Shown piece after piece: positions 5,933 to 9,663 of a stretch of DNA of 9,663 nt. How positions within the stretch are numbered: the first letter of the stretch is position 1; every line of letters begins with the position of its first letter. The stretch lies in contig JACOEF010000242.1 of assembly GCA_024998705.1 (NCBI GenBank), forward strand, positions 1 through 9,663, in the 5' to 3' direction. The position numbers were made by a program, and so were the translations under genes. Under the pieces are notes generated by a model. The model did not search any database. It worked only from the letters and a program-made list of their open reading frames with translations, and had not been told where the DNA came from. Source of the stretch: Nitrospira sp. (GTDB lineage: Bacteria; Nitrospirota; Nitrospiria; Nitrospirales; Nitrospiraceae).

Positions 5933-8341
5933 CTACCTCGGCATCCCCGCATGGGCGACCCCCAAACCGATGCTGCCCTCTCCCTGATTGATATAATACT
6001 GCTGATCGAACAGGTTGATGATATCGAAACCGAGCAGGAACTTCTGTCCCTCCCAAGGCAACGGAAACACGTGAGCGATCGAGACATTATAGATGGTGTA
6101 CGAAGGGCTGTGCGCGGAGTTGGTTTTTGCCTCTGCGTTTTCCGCCGTCCGTAATCCTGACGCGGACAACATCTGCCCCGTCACCGTGGTCCGCTCCAGG
6201 AACCGATACGTCACAATCGCCGAACTCGTCAGAGTCTGCATGTGATCGCAGAACACGCCGCCCCGTGAATTGATGTCCGCAATTTCCTTCGCCTCCAGGA
6301 GGAAATGCCCGGACTGCAACCCATACCCCTTGCATTGCCCCCAGGCCACATTGCCGCGCGCCGTGAGGTTCTCGGTCAATTGCAGTTTCAACGCCGCGTC
6401 CATGCCCCGCTGCCACCCCCGCTCGAAGGCAAAGTAGTTCAACAGCGGCGTCGTGCCGAACTGTCCCGCATCGGACAGGAAATTGCTGAGCTTGTACCAG
6501 CCGGTAAATTGCAGCGTGGCATACCGGTTCAGCGCATGGTAACTGCCGACCTCGAAGTAGTGTGCCCGCGCGGCCCGCACGGTATTGTTCGTCGTGTCAT
6601 CCGGCTCGGCCCGCGTGCCGGCGGTGTTCAGCTTCGCGAAGGAAATGGCTTCCAGATTCGGCGGCGTGAACATGCGACCATAAAAGACGTGAAACACATT
6701 CGAGGGGTCGTACTTGTAGCTCACACCGACGCGCGGGCTGATCTGCCCTTCGTTCCGCAAGTATTGGACGGCGTCACCGCGGAGCCCGAGGTTGAACGTC
6801 CACCGTTCATTGGGTGTCCATTGGTCTTGAATCCAAAACTCCTGGCGATACCCGATCTGGCGGTTGTCGGCATTCAGGCTGAGTAGGTCTCCCGTTGGAT
6901 TCCCCGCCCCGACGTCGGCAAAGGTGAACAGCCGCGTCTTGTTCACTGATTGGGTCCGGTCGATTTGGAACCCGGCTTTGATGAGGTGTTGAGGACTATG
7001 CACGTAGGTATAATCGAGACGCAGGCCCGTCGAATAGGCGTTCCGATCCTGATCGGATGCCGAAAAAGGCCCCGTGGGGTCGGCCGTGTAGGCCAGCACG
7101 TTCAGCGGGTCGGTCTTAAACGTGGCGCGCGTATGACGCATGTATCCCGCGAGACTGAAAAAATTGTTCGCGTTCACATCATGCCGCCACACCATGTGGC
7201 CGTACTGGTTATTTTCCTTTTGAAACTCATTGAGCGCCTGTGAGGCGACCGGAGTGAAGCCGGGCCGCCCGGCCTGCAGCAGCGGCAACATCTGCCCGCT
7301 CGGATCCAGTTCCAGGCCCGGTTGCGTCGGAATCTGATACTTGGCCACGGAGTTCAAGAACAGCCAGGTGAAATTGTTTTTGTTGTCGTGCTGATAGTCG
7401 CCACGGATGAACGTCTGATTGCGTTCGCTCTGTCCGTGGAAAATCGAATGACCGAGCGTCGGCGGCTCAATGCCCCGGTTGGTGGCCGTGTGGCTGTTCA
7501 AGATATAGAACCGAAACTTTTCGCCGATGGTGCCGCCGTATTCCATCGATGGATTGATCGTCTGATTCGACCCGCCCATGACCTGCATCGACCCGAATGA
7601 CGGCTTGGTCCCGCTTTTTGTCGTAATGTCCAGGACGGCCGCCGCCTTGTTCCCATATTGGGCCTCCATACCGCCCAGGATGATGTCCGCCCGCTCCCAG
7701 GCCCGGGGGCTGATCACATCCGAGAAGGTGGACGAGACGGTGTCCGGAATCGGGACGCCGCCGACCCGTAATTGAAGATTGGCATGGTCTTGACGGATAT
7801 GCACCTGCTTGAGCGATCCGTAGACCGCACTCGGAATCGTGAGGAGTACGTCCTGCAGCTCGTTGTTATTTCCTCGCGGCAATGCCTCGATCTCCTTGCG
7901 ACTCAGCGCATAGGTTTCGCTGGAGGCCTTGTACTGAATGGGCGCGAGCGGTGAGACCACCTCGAGTGCAATCTCCTTCGTCTGCGACAGGGTGAGCACG
8001 ATGGGCGCGAGAGACGCAGCCCCCGCCTTCACGATGGCATACTCGCTACGATAGGTCTCCTGCACGGCGCTGACGGAATAGGTGCCCGCCGCCGGAATGT
8101 CCACGGCAAACTCCCCCGCCTCGTTGGCCACCGCCGTCCCGACCAGGTTCCCTTCCTGAGCCTTCACCTCAACGGTGGCTTGACCGACACGGCGCAGATC
8201 CTGATGCTGAACCATTCCGACGATGGTCTGTAATGGCCGAGCCGCTGGTTCCTGCGCGTAGCCAGACACGACCTCGAACGCAAAGACACTCAAAATGAGT
8301 CCGAGACACAGATGACACAAAGCACGACACGACACCATCAT
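5933..8341 (-). CDS. TonB-dependent outer-membrane receptor with carboxypeptidase-regulatory-like N-terminal domain (last beta-strand cut by in-frame TAG)
   Basis: 802-residue outer-membrane gated channel that would take up a scarce nutrient with TonB energy. The signal peptide spans about 1-29 (cleavage expected after GYA). A CarboxypepD_reg-like beta-sandwich follows at about 38-118 (GTAVANEAGEFAVDIPAAGTYSV region), then a possible TonB-box segment at about 121-130 (KEIALEVVSP). The plug is about 140-245 (LPRGNNNELQDVLLTIPS, RVGGVPIPD, GGMEAQYGNKAAAVLDITTKSG), followed by a long beta-barrel (for example FWIQDQWTPNERWTFNLGLR). The mature protein has only two cysteines, Cys670 and Cys698, in one presumed outer loop. 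The start is firm: GGGGAGG lies 5 bases before the ATG. The frame ends at TAG after HAGMPR, without the usual aromatic C-terminal strand. The same frame continues for nine codons, FFFRGQWFF, to a second TAG at 5903-5905, so the natural end is probably 5903 (812 codons before the stop). Substrate unknown. Confidence 0.93.
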   Translation of the reverse strand: MMVSCRALCHLCLGLILSVFAFEVVSGYAQEPAARPLQTIVGMVQHQDLRRVGQATVEVKAQEGNLVGTAVANEAGEFAVDIPAAGTYSVSAVQETYRSEYAIVKAGAASLAPIVLTLSQTKEIALEVVSPLAPIQYKASSETYALSRKEIEALPRGNNNELQDVLLTIPSAVYGSLKQVHIRQDHANLQLRVGGVPIPDTVSSTFSDVISPRAWERADIILGGMEAQYGNKAAAVLDITTKSGTKPSFGSMQVMGGSNQTINPSMEYGGTIGEKFRFYILNSHTATNRGIEPPTLGHSIFHGQSERNQTFIRGDYQHDNKNNFTWLFLNSVAKYQIPTQPGLELDPSGQMLPLLQAGRPGFTPVASQALNEFQKENNQYGHMVWRHDVNANNFFSLAGYMRHTRATFKTDPLNVLAYTADPTGPFSASDQDRNAYSTGLRLDYTYVHSPQHLIKAGFQIDRTQSVNKTRLFTFADVGAGNPTGDLLSLNADNRQIGYRQEFWIQDQWTPNERWTFNLGLRGDAVQYLRNEGQISPRVGVSYKYDPSNVFHVFYGRMFTPPNLEAISFAKLNTAGTRAEPDDTTNNTVRAARAHYFEVGSYHALNRYATLQFTGWYKLSNFLSDAGQFGTTPLLNYFAFERGWQRGMDAALKLQLTENLTARGNVAWGQCKGYGLQSGHFLLEAKEIADINSRGGVFCDHMQTLTSSAIVTYRFLERTTVTGQMLSASGLRTAENAEAKTNSAHSPSYTIYNVSIAHVFPLPWEGQKFLLGFDIINLFDQQYYINQGEGSIGLGVAHAGMPR

Positions 8342-8346
8342 ACAAA

Positions 8347-8353
8347 CCTCCCC
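8347..8353 (-). promoter_or_regulatory. Strong ribosome binding site of the receptor gene
   Basis: On the minus strand GGGGAGG lies 5 bases before the ATG at 8341, which is followed directly by a second ATG (8338-8336). The site supports the start chosen. The adjoining ATGATTAGG (8360-8352) also occurs before the TonB-C gene (5534-5526). Confidence 0.75.
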
Positions 8354-8442
8354 TAATCATCCCGCGCACGTCACGACCCAGGGCAACGCCCGGTCCGTCG
8401 ACGAGACGGAGACAGCCGAAATGAATACTCGCGGCGTGAAGA

Positions 8443-8763
8443 TTAGGGTAGAGGCGGTGCGCGGGACGTTCTGGTGGTCGCGAGAGACTGAGAACTGAGG
8501 ATGGAGTGATAGACGAGAGGTGGCGGAGCTTCCGCCAGGAACGAACAGGTCGCCGGTGCGTCACCAACCAGCGAATGGCCGGTATGATATTGCACCCACT
8601 GACAGAGGTCGGTATCGGAATGCTCATGCCCGTCATGGTCGGCCGCCGCCAGCTCGTGATGAATCTCCAACGCCGCGGCAAACGGCGCCATCGCGAGCAG
8701 CATGCACGCGAGCAGAAGCGCGACGACCGAGCTGGGCTTTTTGTCGGCGAGACGACGAAACAT
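8443..8763 (-). CDS. Small exported His-rich protein (DUF2946-like), putative metal binder
   Basis: 106 residues if it starts at the ATG at 8763, chosen because AGGA lies 5 bases before it. An upstream ATG at 8769 is in frame, and a longer frame reaches 8871 but reads through the likely promoter. Residues 1-10 are basic (MFRRLADKKP), 11-31 form a hydrophobic signal peptide ending FAAA, and the mature part is about 75 residues. It begins LEIHHELAAADHDGHEHSD, with histidines 35, 36, 43, 46 and 48, then LCQWVQYHTGHSL with Cys54, His60 and His63, then a further Cys73. The tail is Pro/Ser/Thr-rich and ends SRAPPLP. Small His/Cys proteins of this layout (DUF2946 or CzcI-like) often sit near metal-transport genes, and this one precedes a TonB-dependent receptor by 101 bases on the same strand. 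A periplasmic metal-binding or metal-sensing role is inferred. Family assignment is by eye and tentative. Confidence 0.68.
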   Translation of the reverse strand: MFRRLADKKPSSVVALLLACMLLAMAPFAAALEIHHELAAADHDGHEHSDTDLCQWVQYHTGHSLVGDAPATCSFLAEAPPPLVYHSILSSQSLATTRTSRAPPLP

Positions 8764-8796
8764 GACCATCCTGGTGAACAGGTCTACGAGGACTGA

Positions 8797-8825
8797 GTTG
8801 TAACAAACGCTCCGGTTGAAAGCAA
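8797..8825 (-). promoter_or_regulatory. Candidate sigma-70-like promoter for the His-rich protein/receptor genes
   Basis: Read on the minus strand, TTGCTT (8825-8820) and TACAAC (8802-8797) are separated by 17 bases and lie about 33 bases before the ATG at 8763. The -35 match is poor (3 of 6) and the -10 match moderate (4 of 6). A GC-rich inverted repeat, GCGGCG/CGCCGC (8830-8835 and 8841-8846), lies just upstream and could be a regulator site. Confidence 0.3.
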
Positions 8826-8851
8826 GAATGCGGCGCACACCGCCGCCCCTC

Positions 8852-8881
8852 TGGACTTTATCCCCTAACATTCGCTATCTT
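8852..8881 (+). promoter_or_regulatory. Candidate promoter for the DAHP synthase gene
   Basis: TGGACT (8852-8857) and TATCTT (8876-8881) are spaced by 18 bases, each matching 4 of 6 consensus sigma-70 bases. This would give a transcript start near 8888 and a leader of about 50 bases. The leader holds an inverted pair GTTCAC (8883-8888) / GTGAAC (8905-8910). Prediction by eye only. Confidence 0.3.
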
Positions 8882-8937
8882 AGTTCACCTTCTTAACGTG
8901 ACGCGTGAACCAGACAGACCTTTTCAAAGGGACGCAC

Positions 8938-9663
8938 ATGACCAGGCCGATTGATAACCAGCACGTCATTGAGATTAAACCGCTCCCCTCGCCGCGCGAT
9001 GTCAAAACCAACCTGCCGATCAGCGACGAGGTGTCCGAGTTGGTCTTCCAGACGCGGCAGGCGATCCGGAACATCCTGCACGGCCGTGACATGGACCGGC
9101 TCATCGTGATCGTCGGCCCCTGCTCCATTCATGATCCCGATGCCGCCTACGAGTATGCCGACCGCCTCAAACCGGTGGCCGACGCCGTCCGCGACAAACT
9201 CCTGATCGTCATGCGCACCTACTTTGAAAAACCTCGCACCACGGTGGGCTGGAAGGGCCTGATCAACGATCCTCATCTGGATGGCACCTGCGATATTACT
9301 CAAGGCATTCAACTGGCCCGGACCATTCTCTTGAACATCAACGGCAAAGGCCTCCCCTGCGCCACGGAACTGCTCGACCCGGTCACCCCACAATACATCG
9401 CCGATCTGTTGAGCTGGACGGCAATCGGCGCACGGACGACTGAAAGCCAGATCCATCGCGAAATGGCCAGCGGCCTTTCGATGCCCGTCGGATTCAAAAA
9501 CGGAACGGAAGGCAGCCTGCAAGTCGCCATCAACGCCATGATCACCAGCCGGAGCCCGCACCATTTTGTCGGCGTCAATGCCGACGGCATGACCTCCATC
9601 ATCAAAACCACCGGCAACCCGGATCATCACATCGTGCTGCGCGGCGGCGGCGGACGCACGAAC
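8938..9663 (+). CDS. aroF: 3-deoxy-7-phosphoheptulonate (DAHP) synthase, class I AroG/AroF family, N-terminal part (3' end outside window)
   Basis: Cytoplasmic enzyme that condenses phosphoenolpyruvate with erythrose 4-phosphate, the first step of aromatic amino acid synthesis. The 242 visible codons of about 350 align end to end, by eye, with E. coli AroG/AroF/AroH. Key stretches are VIVGPCSIHDP (57-67, metal ligand Cys62), MRTYFEKPRTTVGWKGLINDP (92-112, with Arg93 and Lys98), GARTTESQ (164-171, Arg166), GFKNGT (185-190, Lys187) and LRGG (235-238, Arg236). Later metal ligands lie beyond the window. Residue 212 is Gly in HHFVGVN, where Phe-regulated AroG has Ser211 and Tyr-regulated AroF has Gly, so feedback inhibition by tyrosine is predicted. 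The ATG at 8938 is preceded by AAAGGGA with AAGGG 6 bases away. An in-frame GTG at 8905 is a less likely start. It is divergent from the receptor group and has no evident functional link with it. Confidence 0.95.
   Translation, partial: MTRPIDNQHVIEIKPLPSPRDVKTNLPISDEVSELVFQTRQAIRNILHGRDMDRLIVIVGPCSIHDPDAAYEYADRLKPVADAVRDKLLIVMRTYFEKPRTTVGWKGLINDPHLDGTCDITQGIQLARTILLNINGKGLPCATELLDPVTPQYIADLLSWTAIGARTTESQIHREMASGLSMPVGFKNGTEGSLQVAINAMITSRSPHHFVGVNADGMTSIIKTTGNPDHHIVLRGGGGRTN

Noticed and set aside
8169..8681. A 170-codon minus-strand frame overlapping both the receptor start and the His-rich gene
   Set aside because: It is in a different frame from two better-supported genes and reads Arg/Ser/Cys-rich low-quality protein.
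8893..9630. A 245-codon minus-strand frame
   Set aside because: It is the antisense shadow of the DAHP synthase coding region, whose plus-strand translation matches the family throughout.

Overview
The window (GC-rich, roughly 58-60% by eye) looks like chromosomal DNA of a Gram-negative, diderm bacterium. It carries a tripartite efflux pump with an outer-membrane channel lipoprotein, a TonB-dependent outer-membrane receptor and a TonB C-terminal-domain protein. The best guess for the organism is a Nitrospira-like member of the Nitrospirota. That rests mainly on recollection: the intergenic repeats around 5551-5907, with cores such as TCCAGCAAGGCCGCA and GGCGTACGGACGTACGTTGA, resemble dispersed repeats of Nitrospira genomes. 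It was not tested by a search.

Layout. (1) Positions 1-4593, plus strand: the end of an RND efflux operon in the order permease (5'-truncated by the window edge), membrane fusion protein, NodT-type outer-membrane factor. The first two overlap by ATGA and the third starts 13 bases after the second. (2) 4594-5049: a convergent intergenic stretch with no convincing gene. (3) 5050-8763, minus strand: a putative nutrient or metal uptake group. Read in its own direction it is a small exported His-rich protein (8763-8443), a TonB-dependent receptor with a carboxypeptidase-regulatory-like N-terminal domain (8341-5933), a 415-base repeat-filled gap, then a short exported protein with a TonB C-terminal-like domain (5517-5050). 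(4) 8764-8937: a divergent promoter region. (5) 8938-9663, plus strand: the first 242 codons of a class I DAHP synthase, the first enzyme of the shikimate pathway, cut by the window end.

The three efflux genes would form one inner membrane-periplasm-outer membrane pump. The minus-strand genes plausibly cooperate in TonB-powered import, perhaps of a metal or metal chelate, because His-rich segments occur in the small protein and, more weakly, in the TonB-C protein. The substrate is not shown by the sequence.

Two observations stand out. The receptor reading frame is stopped by a TAG at 5933-5935, yet the frame continues with FFFRGQWFF and then a second TAG. This is what the missing last beta-strand and C-terminal aromatic beta-signal should look like. 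That second TAG lies in the terminal inverted repeat of a roughly 214-bp MITE-like element (5694-5907), so the element abuts the receptor and supplies its ancestral-looking stop.
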